Shown piece by piece: positions 1-6,853 of a stretch of DNA of 27,268 nucleotides. Positions within the stretch are counted from its first letter, which is position 1. Every line of letters begins with the position of its first letter. Origin of the DNA: Pseudomonadota bacterium. GTDB taxonomy: Bacteria > Pseudomonadota > Gammaproteobacteria > Acidiferrobacterales > UBA6901. Below the pieces are notes generated by a model, which saw only the letters and a program-made list of their open reading frames with translations, ran no database searches and had not been told where the DNA came from. The stretch lies in assembly GCA_021785795.1 (NCBI GenBank), contig JAJYEK010000036.1, positions 1 through 27,268 of the forward strand, given 5' to 3'. Made by a program: the position numbers and the translations under genes.

Positions 1-714
1 CCAATCCTGGAGTCCGGCCGCAAACCACTCATCGAGTTTGTTGGCAACCTCCGCCTGCACGTGGCGCGGTTGGGTGATGTCGGGAAAGAGCCAGTTCCGC
101 AATGGGTCGGCAAAGTCGCCGAGGCGGAAAAAGTAGTGCTCCGATTCCTTTTGGATCGGCGTCGCGCCGGACACGGCCGATACCGGGTTCTTGAGTTCCG
201 TCGGCGAGTAGGTAGCGCCACATACCTCGCACGAATCGCCGTACTGATCGGGCGCGCCGCAGCGGGGGCAGGTCCCGCGGATGAAACGGTCCGGCAGGAA
301 CATGTTCATCACCGGATCATAGGCCTGCTGGATTGTGCGCGTGCTGATATGTCCACCCGCTTGGAGCCGGCGGTAGATCTGCGTGACCAACTCGCGATTC
401 TCCGCCGAGTCGGTGGACCCGTAGTTGTCGAATCCGATCCCGAATTCGGTGAAATCCCGCAGATGCTCCTGGCCCATGCGCGCTATCAGTTCCCCGGGTT
501 CGATTCCGTCCTTCTGGGCGCGCAGCATGATCGGCGTGCCGTGGGCGTCGTCGGCGCATACGTAGTAGCAGTTGTGTCCGCGCAGTTTCTGGAACCGGAC
601 CCAGATATCGGTCTGGATGTACTCGACGAGATGCCCGATATGTATCGGACCATTGGCATAAGGCAGGGCGCTGGTGACGAGGATCTTGCGTTTCGCGGGG
701 ACCATGCGCGGCAT
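1..714 (-). CDS. metG: Methionyl-tRNA synthetase, N-terminal part (3' end outside window)
   Basis: Class I aminoacyl-tRNA synthetase that charges tRNA-Met in the cytoplasm. The frame reads from an ATG at 714 with no stop down to base 1, giving about 238 of the usual 550-680 residues. It shows the class I signature HIGH at residues 25-28, in the context [10 protein letters not shown] that is typical of MetG, followed by the conserved [10 protein letters not shown] and [11 protein letters not shown] segments. Two CxxC pairs near residues 145-162 (CPRC and CEVC) form the zinc knuckle of the bacterial long-form enzyme. A second ATG at 705 is an alternative start, and neither ATG has a strong Shine-Dalgarno sequence. 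The gene is divergent from apbC, an arrangement common in gammaproteobacteria. The KMSKS loop and anticodon-binding domain lie outside the window. Confidence 0.96.
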   Translation of the reverse strand, partial: MPRMVPAKRKILVTSALPYANGPIHIGHLVEYIQTDIWVRFQKLRGHNCYYVCADDAHGTPIMLRAQKDGIEPGELIARMGQEHLRDFTEFGIGFDNYGSTDSAENRELVTQIYRRLQAGGHISTRTIQQAYDPVMNMFLPDRFIRGTCPRCGAPDQYGDSCEVCGATYSPTELKNPVSAVSGATPIQKESEHYFFRLGDFADPLRNWLFPDITQPRHVQAEVANKLDEWFAAGLQDW

Positions 715-860
715 TGTAAACCAAAATACCGCGGTCCTGTTCGCGCGCGGTGCTGTCGAAGGCGGCAGCGGGCCCTGGCGCGGACTGCGGTGATGCCCTG
801 CTCGGCAACAAACATCCACAGGCCATGCATGGGATAAGCCCCTGTTAATCCATGCCAACC

Positions 861-889
861 ATGACATTTCATGCCGCCCGGTGTAGCAT
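861..889 (+). promoter_or_regulatory. Probable sigma-70 promoter of apbC
   Basis: A -35 box ATGACA at 861-866 (5/6 to consensus) and a -10 box TAGCAT at 884-889 (4/6) are separated by exactly 17 nt. Transcription would start near 896, about 32 nt before the apbC ATG. Seen in sequence; activity is inferred. Confidence 0.5.
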
Positions 890-928
890 GGCGGGTCCAA
901 AAAATACGAGCGTTGTGCGGAGAGGTCT

Positions 929-2020
929 ATGGCAGAAGTTTCCCAGTTGCAGGTCGAGACGGCGCTGAAGGAGGTCATCGACCCGTACCTTGAGCAGGAT
1001 CTGGTGTCCTCCAAGTGCGTCAAGAAGATCGGCGTAGACGGCGGCAAGGTCAGTGTGGACGTGGTTCTGGGGTATCCGGCAAAGGGTTCGAGGGACGGCC
1101 TCGCGGCCAAGCTCAAGGAAAAGGTGGCCGCCATCGCCGGCGTGAAGGAGGTGAGCGTGAACGTCTCCTCCAAGATCGCGGCCCACGGCGTACAAAAGGG
1201 CGTGAAGCCGATCGAAGGCGTCAAGAACATCATTGCCGTCGCCTCCGGCAAGGGCGGTGTGGGCAAGTCCACGGTCGCCGTCAATCTGGCTCTGGCGCTG
1301 TCGGCGGAGGGGGCGAGCGTGGGCATCCTGGACGCGGACATCTACGGACCCAGTCAGCCGCGCATGCTCGGCACCCATGCCAAGCCGGAATCCAAGGACG
1401 GACACAAGATGGAGCCGGTGGTGAGCTATCACCTGCAGTCCATGTCCATCGGGTACCTGATCGACGAGGAGACCCCGATGATCTGGCGCGGCCCCATGGT
1501 CACCCAGGCGCTGGAGCAGCTGCTGAAGGAAACCAACTGGAACGATGTCGATTATCTGGTGATCGACCTTCCGCCCGGCACCGGAGACACGCAGCTCACG
1601 CTTGCGCAGAAGGTCCCGGTTACCGGTGCGGTGATTGTCACGACGCCTCAGGACATCGCACTGCTCGATGCACGCAAGGGATTCAAGATGTTCGAGAAGG
1701 TGGAGATTCCGGTTCTCGGCATCGTCGAGAACATGAGCACTCATATCTGCAGCAAGTGCGGACACGAGGAGCATATCTTCGGGGAGGGTGGCGGCGTACG
1801 CATGGCCGAGCAGTACGACGTCGACTTTCTCGGGGCGATTCCGCTCGATATCCGCATTCGCGAGCAGACCGATAACGGCAAACCAACAGTGGTGGCGGAT
1901 CCGGAAGGACGCCTGGCCCAGGTCTACCGCGAGATCGCTCGGCGCGTAGCGGCAAAGCTGTCGCTGCGGAAGAAGGACTTCAGCGCCAAGTTCCCGAACA
2001 TCGTCATCCAGAACACCTGA
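929..2020 (+). CDS. apbC: Iron-sulfur cluster carrier protein ApbC/Mrp (P-loop ATPase)
   Basis: Cytoplasmic scaffold/carrier that binds and transfers [4Fe-4S] clusters to apoproteins using ATP. The 363-residue protein begins with a MIP18/DUF59-type domain (about residues 5-80, [13 protein letters not shown]). The Mrp/NBP35 ATPase domain follows, with the deviant Walker A motif GKGGVGKST near residue 110, [25 protein letters not shown] and [15 protein letters not shown] CxxC pair (CSKC, near residue 275) is the cluster-binding site used at the dimer interface. Length and domain order are normal for the proteobacterial family. The start is supported by a GGAGAGG ribosome binding site 5 nt upstream. 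The gene is divergent from metG and lies 71 nt before dcd, so it may be co-transcribed with dcd. Confidence 0.96.
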   Translation: MAEVSQLQVETALKEVIDPYLEQDLVSSKCVKKIGVDGGKVSVDVVLGYPAKGSRDGLAAKLKEKVAAIAGVKEVSVNVSSKIAAHGVQKGVKPIEGVKNIIAVASGKGGVGKSTVAVNLALALSAEGASVGILDADIYGPSQPRMLGTHAKPESKDGHKMEPVVSYHLQSMSIGYLIDEETPMIWRGPMVTQALEQLLKETNWNDVDYLVIDLPPGTGDTQLTLAQKVPVTGAVIVTTPQDIALLDARKGFKMFEKVEIPVLGIVENMSTHICSKCGHEEHIFGEGGGVRMAEQYDVDFLGAIPLDIRIREQTDNGKPTVVADPEGRLAQVYREIARRVAAKLSLRKKDFSAKFPNIVIQNT

Positions 2021-2031
2021 AAAAGACAGCT

Positions 2032-2074
2032 TCGGACGGGCCCGACGCCGACCGGCGCCGGGCCTGCCGTCCGA
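2032..2074 (+). other. Strong hairpin between apbC and dcd
   Basis: TCGGACGG (2032-2039) pairs with CCGTCCGA (2067-2074), and the interior GC-rich arms GCCCG/CGGGC extend the stem. No T-tract follows, so it is not a typical intrinsic terminator. It could attenuate read-through from apbC into dcd or protect the mRNA. dcd begins 18 nt downstream. Confidence 0.4.
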
Positions 2075-2091
2075 GGCGCACTTATCGCCCG

Positions 2092-3360
2092 ATGGGAATC
2101 AAATCCGACACATGGATCCGGCGCATGGCGCTGGAACAGAAGATGATCGAGCCGTTCGAGCCGGGGCAGGTGCGACGCAACGGCGGCGGCCCGATTGTCT
2201 CCTACGGCACGTCGAGCTACGGATACGACATCCGCTGCTCGGACGAATTCAAGATCTTCACTAACATCAATTCCACCATCGTCGATCCCAAGAATTTCGA
2301 CGCCAAGAGCTTTGTGGACTTCAAGGGCGACGTATGCATCATTCCGCCCAACTCCTTCGCGCTGGCGCGGACGGTGGAATACTTCCGGGTCCCGCGCAAT
2401 GTGTTGGTGCTCTGCCTCGGAAAGAGCACCTATGCGCGCTGCTTTCGCGGCGACCAGCGGGTGGCGCTCGTGGACGGCAGCTCGGTCGCCCTCGAGGATA
2501 TGGCGAGGCGGTCCGAACAGGGCGAGGTGTTCTGGGGATACAGCATTGGCGTTTCCGGCGCGATCATCGTCACCCGGCTCGAGGCTCCGCGCTGGATCGG
2601 GCGTGACGCGCTCATCGAGATCGAACTCGATTCGGGTGAATCCATCCGGTCTACGCCCGACCATGTGTTCATCCGGCGTGATGGATCGGCTGCGGCGGCC
2701 GCAGACCTGCGCCGCGGCGATTGCCTGATGCCGCTTTACCGGGACGTGGTTCACGGCAAGGAAGCGGTCTATCAGCCGATCAGCGGACAGCGGATGGCGA
2801 CGCGGCGGCTCGTGAGCGACTGGGATTTGCGCCATGGCAGCGGCGTCGCGGGCCGGCAGACGGCCCGTCAGCATCCGGGCCATGACTGGCACGACCGCCA
2901 TCGCGGAGACCGTGCGTACGGGTCCGCGGCGCGCGCCGCGCGGCAGCCGGTACGGTCCGTGGGGCCGGATCAGGCTGCTTTCCGCCTGTCGCCGGAACTG
3001 ATCAGCGCCTTCAGCGCGCGTCCCGGCCGAAACCACCGCATCGAGGCGGTGCGCGAGCTGCCTGGTGATCATGACGTGTACTGTCTGACGGTGCCGGAAG
3101 CCGGGAACTTCGCGCTCGAAGCGGGGGTTTTTGTTTCGAACTGCGGCATCATCGTCAACGTTACGCCGCTCGAGCCGGAATGGGAGGGTCATGTGACCCT
3201 CGAATTCTCGAATACCACGCCGCTGCCCGCGAAAATCTATGCCAACGAAGGGGTGGCGCAGGTGATCTTCATCGACGGCGACGAGGTCTGCGAGGTCTCC
3301 TATCGCGACCGCGGCGGAAAATACCAGGGACAGACCGGAGTGACCCTGCCCAAGACCTGA
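2092..3360 (+). CDS. dcd: dCTP deaminase precursor interrupted by an intein
   Basis: Dcd deaminates dCTP to dUTP, feeding dUMP and dTMP synthesis in the cytoplasm. The 422-codon frame consists of an N-extein (residues 1-116), a 234-residue intein and a C-extein (residues 351-422). Joined, the exteins make 188 residues, the normal length of the pseudomonad-type enzyme. Conserved parts are MGIKSDTWIRRMA, SYGTSSYGYDIRC, CIIPPNSFALARTVEYF, GKSTYAR (Ser and Arg of the active site), CGIIVNVTPLEPEWEG, HVTLEFSNTT (catalytic Glu) and YRDRGGKYQGQ. The deaminase is split between R116 and the next extein Cys, beside the active site, so activity should require splicing. No strong Shine-Dalgarno is seen before the ATG. 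The start is set by homology of the N-terminus. Downstream Dut is encoded at 11938-12393. Confidence 0.95.
   Translation: MGIKSDTWIRRMALEQKMIEPFEPGQVRRNGGGPIVSYGTSSYGYDIRCSDEFKIFTNINSTIVDPKNFDAKSFVDFKGDVCIIPPNSFALARTVEYFRVPRNVLVLCLGKSTYARCFRGDQRVALVDGSSVALEDMARRSEQGEVFWGYSIGVSGAIIVTRLEAPRWIGRDALIEIELDSGESIRSTPDHVFIRRDGSAAAAADLRRGDCLMPLYRDVVHGKEAVYQPISGQRMATRRLVSDWDLRHGSGVAGRQTARQHPGHDWHDRHRGDRAYGSAARAARQPVRSVGPDQAAFRLSPELISAFSARPGRNHRIEAVRELPGDHDVYCLTVPEAGNFALEAGVFVSNCGIIVNVTPLEPEWEGHVTLEFSNTTPLPAKIYANEGVAQVIFIDGDEVCEVSYRDRGGKYQGQTGVTLPKT
2440..3141 (+). mobile_element. Intein within dCTP deaminase (234 aa, no LAGLIDADG motif)
   Basis: In-frame protein-splicing element replacing nothing in the host enzyme. 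Residue 1 is Cys (codon 2440-2442, CFRGDQRV), followed by a block A-like VALVDGSSVALEDM. Block B is GESIRSTPDHVF with the conserved TxxH. Block F is DVYCLTVPEAGNF, with Cys at the position that is Asp or Cys in inteins. Block G ends VFVSN, with the splicing Asn at codon 3139-3141 and the +1 nucleophile Cys at 3142-3144. The usual penultimate His is Ser here. The middle (about residues 80-200) has no LAGLIDADG motif. It holds a fragment, TRRLVSDWDLRHG, then a His-rich stretch, HDWHDRH, that may be a decayed HNH nuclease. Splicing competence is inferred from retained Cys1, TxxH, Asn and Cys+1. Confidence 0.9.
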
Positions 3361-3403
3361 CTGGCGCCGCCCGTCCCTGGGGCGGACCGGGCCCGGTTCC
3401 GGA

Positions 3404-3832
3404 TCAAGGCTTCAAGTAGGACCAGCCCTCGCGCTGGCGGGCGATGATTTCGGCGATCCCCAGCGGGACAAAAGTGACGCCCGGATAAATGTCCCGGCGT
3501 TTGAGCCCGCGGGACTTCATGCTGGCTTCGCCGGCGACGAAGTGCACCCCATGTTGCATTGCCTTGCGCAGGCCGGCGCGGACCTCCGAATTGCGCGTGA
3601 GCATATAGATGCCCGGGCCGAACGCGACAACTTCGATCGGCAGGTGCCGGTTGCCGGGCTGGACCTGAATGTAACTGATGTTCAGCAGCGTGAAATCCCA
3701 CGCTTCGGGATTGTTGTTGCTGACCTGAATCACGACTCCGTGGCGGTGTCCGGCCGCCGCTGCCGGGGAGGAAACCGGCACCAACAGCCCGAGAAGGGCG
3801 ACGAGCAATGCGAGCGCGCGCAGGTAACGCAT
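3404..3832 (-). CDS. Secreted DsrE-like family protein
   Basis: A 142-residue protein with an N-terminal signal peptide (RYLRALALLVALLGLLVPVSSPAAAA, residues 2-27), so it is probably periplasmic. The mature part resembles the DsrE/DsrF-like fold: GVVIQVSNNNPEAWDF, LPIEVVAFGPGIYML, a predicted helix AGLRKAMQHGVHFVAGEAS, then PGVTFVPLGIAEIIARQREGW. No Cys is present in the mature part, so it cannot be a persulfide carrier like the catalytic DsrE subunits. The function of the secreted form is unknown to me. It lies 140 nt downstream of the YeeE/YedE pair in the same direction, which suggests a sulfur or redox context. It is convergent with dcd across a 43-nt gap. Confidence 0.75.
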   Translation of the reverse strand: MRYLRALALLVALLGLLVPVSSPAAAAGHRHGVVIQVSNNNPEAWDFTLLNISYIQVQPGNRHLPIEVVAFGPGIYMLTRNSEVRAGLRKAMQHGVHFVAGEASMKSRGLKRRDIYPGVTFVPLGIAEIIARQREGWSYLKP

Positions 3833-3972
3833 CAGTATTGTTCCAGGTAATCGGTCAACGGCAAGCTAGAGCATCGCGCATGCGGCGCTGCGGCACAAGC
3901 TCCCGTCCTGACGCCGGCGCACACGGCCCTTCCGACGGTGGCGGTGTGGAATGCGGTCGCCCGGCTGGAGGC

Positions 3973-4398
3973 CTATTCGCAGGCGCCGCGATCCCAGTGG
4001 AAGAGCTGGGCATGGGCCTGCCGGTAGGACCATACACCGAACAGGATTCCGAGCAGCGTGAACGCCGCTGCCAGCTGTCCTTCGCCGAGTTGTACGATCG
4101 CGACTGCCGGGCAGGATCCGGTCAATGCCCAGCCGGTGCCGAACAGGATGCTGCCCGGAATCGTGCCCGGATGGAAGGGTTTGGACGGGATGTTCTGTCC
4201 GCGGGCAAAGATCATGAATCCGGCCATGGTCAGCCCGACGGCGCCCGCGAAGGTGTACAGCAGGCGCAGATGGGAGAAGACGAACATGCCGTGCACCTGC
4301 CCGAAATTGGTGAATCCGATGCGGCTCAGGGAGAAGCCCAGGGCCAGACCCGAAAGCCCGTAGATGAAATGCTGCCCAGCGCTCGATTGCCTTTTCAT
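3973..4398 (-). CDS. YeeE/YedE family half-transporter, C-terminal half type (DUF6691-like)
   Basis: A 141-residue integral membrane protein of about four helices. It carries the YeeE/YedE hallmark GTGWALTGSCPAVAIVQLGEG near residues 90-110, whose Cys is the conserved one in the thiosulfate/sulfur-compound transporter family (TsuA/PmpB type). The N-terminal part, FIYGLSGLALGFSLSRIG, is also typical. The start is the ATG at 4398, whose ATGA overlaps the stop of the upstream half-transporter gene, indicating translational coupling. The same frame stays open upstream to 4713, but that part overlaps the neighbour's coding sequence and is not used. Together the two halves would make one sulfur-compound channel. 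The substrate cannot be read from sequence; thiosulfate or sulfide equivalents are inferred from family knowledge. Confidence 0.88.
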   Translation of the reverse strand: MKRQSSAGQHFIYGLSGLALGFSLSRIGFTNFGQVHGMFVFSHLRLLYTFAGAVGLTMAGFMIFARGQNIPSKPFHPGTIPGSILFGTGWALTGSCPAVAIVQLGEGQLAAAFTLLGILFGVWSYRQAHAQLFHWDRGACE

Positions 4399-5021
4399 TT
4401 TGCCAGCACCTGTGCGAGGAAGGAGACCGCGACCGCGGTCGCGAAGAATGTCGCCGTAGCCACGAGGCTTGCCGGAACCAGACGCGAGCAGCCGCTCAAG
4501 CCATGGCCCGAGGTGCATCCGCCCGCCATCTGGGTGCCAAAGCCGACCAGTGTGCCGCCGAGCATCAGCAGCAGCCACGAATGCCATCCGGTGCCGAACA
4601 GCTGGATGTAGGCGGGGCCGAGGTCGAAGCGCAGCGCAAAGCCGCCGCTCAGCGTCGATGCGATGAATCCGCCCGCAAGCAGTGCGACCAGAAACGTCAG
4701 GTGGACGGTCCAAGGTGCGCGCGTCGGCGGCGAGATGGCCCGGGCCGGCGAGGGGGTACCGGCGCCGGCCGCGGTCAGGGTCTGGAGCGTGGCCTGTTCG
4801 CCGAATTCCGCCAGCGTTGCCGCCAGCAGGGCATCACCCATGGCCGCTGCGTTGACGCGAAAAGGCGTTTCCGACCGCGCCAAGGCGCGCGCTTCGCGCC
4901 AGCCTACGATGCTTGACCAGCTGCCGGATACGCCCAGCGGACGCCGCAGCAGCAGCCAGAAGCCGACGGCGATCGCGGCCAGCGCCACCGATCCCGCCCA
5001 CCACGGCCAGTAGTTCATCAT
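4395..5021 (-). CDS. YeeE/YedE family half-transporter, N-terminal half type
   Basis: A 208-residue membrane protein of the YeeE/YedE sulfur-transport family. An N-terminal membrane segment (WWAGSVALAAIAVGFWLLL) precedes a roughly 70-residue soluble loop that is longer than in compact family members. Helices at about 105-125 and 150-205 follow. The conserved GFGTQMAGGCTSGHGLSG motif near residues 158-176 contains the Cys of the permeation pathway. Its ATG overlaps the ankyrin gene's stop by 4 nt, and its own stop overlaps the next gene's start by 4 nt, so three proteins are made from one coupled mRNA. It most likely assembles with the 141-aa partner. No thiosulfate-processing enzyme (rhodanese, TusA) is adjacent within the window. 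Confidence 0.88.
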   Translation of the reverse strand: MMNYWPWWAGSVALAAIAVGFWLLLRRPLGVSGSWSSIVGWREARALARSETPFRVNAAAMGDALLAATLAEFGEQATLQTLTAAGAGTPSPARAISPPTRAPWTVHLTFLVALLAGGFIASTLSGGFALRFDLGPAYIQLFGTGWHSWLLLMLGGTLVGFGTQMAGGCTSGHGLSGCSRLVPASLVATATFFATAVAVSFLAQVLAK

Positions 5022-5995
5022 ATCGCAGTCCTCGCCAGTTCCGGCATGGCCAATGATTCGAGCCGCATGCAGCTGACCGGGCCCGATACCGCACTGAAGG
5101 TCTCGAGGCGGCGGACGATTCGCAGGATCGTATCCGTGTCCGCGACCGGTCCGGTCAGCACGATGACCGAGGCGGCGCCGGGTTCGCCTGTTCCCGGCTT
5201 GCGCACCATTGCCTCGACGGCGACGTAGCAGTCGCTGCAGGCGCGCGCGATTTCCCGCGCCAGTTCCGGCGCATCCCGCGTCGGTATGCGCAGGCAGTAG
5301 CTCGGTCCGATATCCAGGGCGCGCGTCCGCTCTTCCGCCAGCGACACGACCTGTGCGCTCGGAGTGGGCGCCGGGAATTCAGCCTCGCGGGATCCCGCCT
5401 CCGTGGCGGGTTCCGCCATAGCGGATACCGGCTGTGACGGCTGCCCTGCCGCTCCGTCGGCCGCGAGCATCGGCTCCGCGGTCGGGGCCGGAGCCGACAG
5501 CGGGATGCCGCTCGGGCCGCCGCCGGCGGCCGCAATCAATTTGGCGGCCTGTGGACAGCCGGCCTGGACGGCGAGGTCGTGGGCATTGGCCCCGTGCAAA
5601 TTGGTGGCCGTGACATCAGCCCCCTTGGAGAGCAGCAGGCGGATGATGGCGATATTGCCGCGGCTGGCTGCCGCCATCAGGGGTGTCATGCCTTCGGGGT
5701 TGCGGGTGCTGATATCGACCCCGGTGCGCAGCAGCGACTCCACCATGTGCGCCCGGTCTTTGAGGATCGCATTGAACAGCGCGGCTGCACCGTAGGCGGT
5801 CGACGTGCGCGGGGTCTCGACGCGCTTGCCGTTCGGCAGCAGGTTGAGGGGAACCGCCTTGCCTTCGAGGGACAGGCGGTAGCGTGCGCACTGCGCGAAT
5901 TCACCCTCGCAGTAATGGGTCTGCCAGACTTTCAGCGCCGGATTGAGCGCGAACTGTGGAAACAGTTCGCAGTTTTTGGTGTGGCCGCATGCCAT
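5018..5995 (-). CDS. Four-cysteine domain protein with ankyrin repeats
   Basis: A 325-residue soluble protein, first gene of the YeeE/YedE operon. Residues 1-56 form a compact domain with Cys at 3, 9, 29 and 36 (C-x5-C-x19-C-x6-C), including YCEGEFAQCARYR and VPLNLLPNGK. I recall similar small domains in uncharacterised bacterial proteins but know no function; the spacing suggests metal or Fe-S binding. Residues 65-158 hold about three ankyrin repeats (AAALFNAILKDRAHMVESLL, GMTPLMAAASRGNIAIIRLL, GANAHDLAVQAGCPQAAKLI). A Pro/Ala-rich linker (160-215) leads to a C-terminal domain (220-325) with further Cys residues, which I do not recognise. An AGGGGG ribosome binding site precedes the ATG. It may act as a partner or sensor for the transporter halves it is coupled to (inference). 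Confidence 0.82.
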   Translation of the reverse strand: MACGHTKNCELFPQFALNPALKVWQTHYCEGEFAQCARYRLSLEGKAVPLNLLPNGKRVETPRTSTAYGAAALFNAILKDRAHMVESLLRTGVDISTRNPEGMTPLMAAASRGNIAIIRLLLSKGADVTATNLHGANAHDLAVQAGCPQAAKLIAAAGGGPSGIPLSAPAPTAEPMLAADGAAGQPSQPVSAMAEPATEAGSREAEFPAPTPSAQVVSLAEERTRALDIGPSYCLRIPTRDAPELAREIARACSDCYVAVEAMVRKPGTGEPGAASVIVLTGPVADTDTILRIVRRLETFSAVSGPVSCMRLESLAMPELARTAI

Positions 5996-6371
5996 GTTCC
6001 GACCCCCTTTATGATGTCATCGCACTGAGACGTTTGGTTTGACACGTCCTTCAATGCGTGAAGGGAAGCATAAAATATGCCAATACGCGGGTCAGTCTCG
6101 AAAGGGGAGTCGGGCGGCAGCGCGGCCGGGCCGCTGCTGCGTGCTGCGCGCCGCCCGGTCATGGCCGTCCGCGACGGCGTGGATCCCGGGTCCGGTTTGC
6201 ACCCTCCGCGTCTTGGCATCTCATAAGCCAATATTAGACGCTGTGCGCCGGATCACCAGCGACGGGGATCCGGCGCAGGGCCGGACCGGCGGGGAATATC
6301 GCGATTTATATGGAATTATCCGGAGCCGGCCCGGGTTGCTGCCGGGCAATCCGGGCCGGCCGGGCCGGCGT
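5996..6371. other. Intergenic region, 376 nt, no gene seen
   Basis: It holds the candidate promoter at 6067-6083 for the minus-strand operon. It also has an inverted repeat GCCGGCCCGG (6325-6334) / CCGGGCCGGC (6351-6360) just beyond the stop of the small minus-strand ORF. The repeat has no T-tract. Nothing else supports a gene here. Confidence 0.5.
6067..6083 (-). promoter_or_regulatory. Sigma-54-like (-24/-12) promoter candidate before the ankyrin/YeeE operon
   Basis: On the minus strand the sequence TTGGCATATTTTATGCT has the GG-N10-GC spacing required by sigma-54 and matches TTGGCA at -24. The -12 element reads ATGC instead of TTGC. It lies about 70 nt upstream of the start at 5995. The same stretch can also be read as a weak sigma-70 promoter (CTGACC, 17 nt, TATGCT). 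Confidence 0.35.
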
Positions 6372-6623
6372 TCAGTCCGGATCGGGTACCGGATCGCCAA
6401 ATTCGGCGATGGTTGCGTTCAGGAGTCCCTCGAGCAGGGCCGCCGGATGGGTGCGGAAAAACGCATCGGCGTCGCCGGTCGGTGCCTCTGCCGTGGTGCC
6501 GCTCCGGATGTGCCCCGTCCGGTGCGCCGCGGTCTTCCCTGGCTGTGCCTTCGCCCCGAAGATCGGTGGGCACGCGGGGCCGGATATCTCCGCAGATGGG
6601 GTCCGATGCTGTTGTGGGTCCAT
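6372..6623 (-). CDS. Possible small hypothetical protein, 83 aa
   Basis: The ORF begins with an ATG at 6623, preceded at 8 nt by a good ribosome binding site (AAGGAG), and encodes 83 residues with a single Cys. The N-terminal two thirds are polar and rich in Pro, Thr and Gly. The C-terminal part, DADAFFRTHPAALLEGLLNATIAEFG, looks like a folded helical segment. No known family is recognised. The frame is open further upstream (to 6722), but the SD-supported ATG is preferred. It lies between the phosphohexomutase and the ankyrin operon, with a GC-rich inverted repeat after its stop. It could be a chance ORF in high-GC DNA; the SD and the amphipathic C-terminus are the only positive evidence. 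Confidence 0.42.
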   Translation of the reverse strand: MDPQQHRTPSAEISGPACPPIFGAKAQPGKTAAHRTGHIRSGTTAEAPTGDADAFFRTHPAALLEGLLNATIAEFGDPVPDPD

Positions 6624-6853
6624 GCGCTGCGCTCCTTGTTCAATGGATAGTGGGCCGCCGGTCGCCGTGCAGGTATTCGCGGGGCGGTGGATTAACCCTA
6701 GATCAGACATGGAGATTTGCAATACGGGACGGGTACCCGCACGACGACTGTCCGCAACGGGACGACCGGTGGCAGGTCCGGGTGGGGATGACCGGGTGCA
6801 TCGCGCTTGCCGGTACGCGCAGGCGCCTGCCGCATGCTGGTGTGCGGCACAGA
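6624..6853. other. Gap with a hairpin at the end of the phosphohexomutase gene
   Basis: TGCCGCA (6828-6834) and TGCGGCA (6843-6849) form a 7-bp stem with an 8-nt loop, 5 nt beyond the stop of the minus-strand mutase gene. The palindrome GCAGGCGCCTGC (6819-6830) lies next to it. No T-tract follows, so a role in termination is only possible. No other feature was found in this 230-nt gap. Confidence 0.35.

Noticed and set aside
61..837. 258-aa plus-strand ORF antisense to metG
   Set aside because: The minus strand encodes clear MetG motifs across the same bases. This ORF is a GC-rich shadow without family signature.
1924..3192. 422-aa minus-strand ORF opposite dcd and its intein
   Set aside because: It is antisense to a well-supported Dcd/intein frame, and its Arg/His/Asp-rich translation matches nothing.
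4399..4713. Upstream extension of the 141-aa YeeE/YedE half
   Set aside because: It overlaps the 208-aa half in another frame, and the ATGA junction at 4395-4398 marks the real start.
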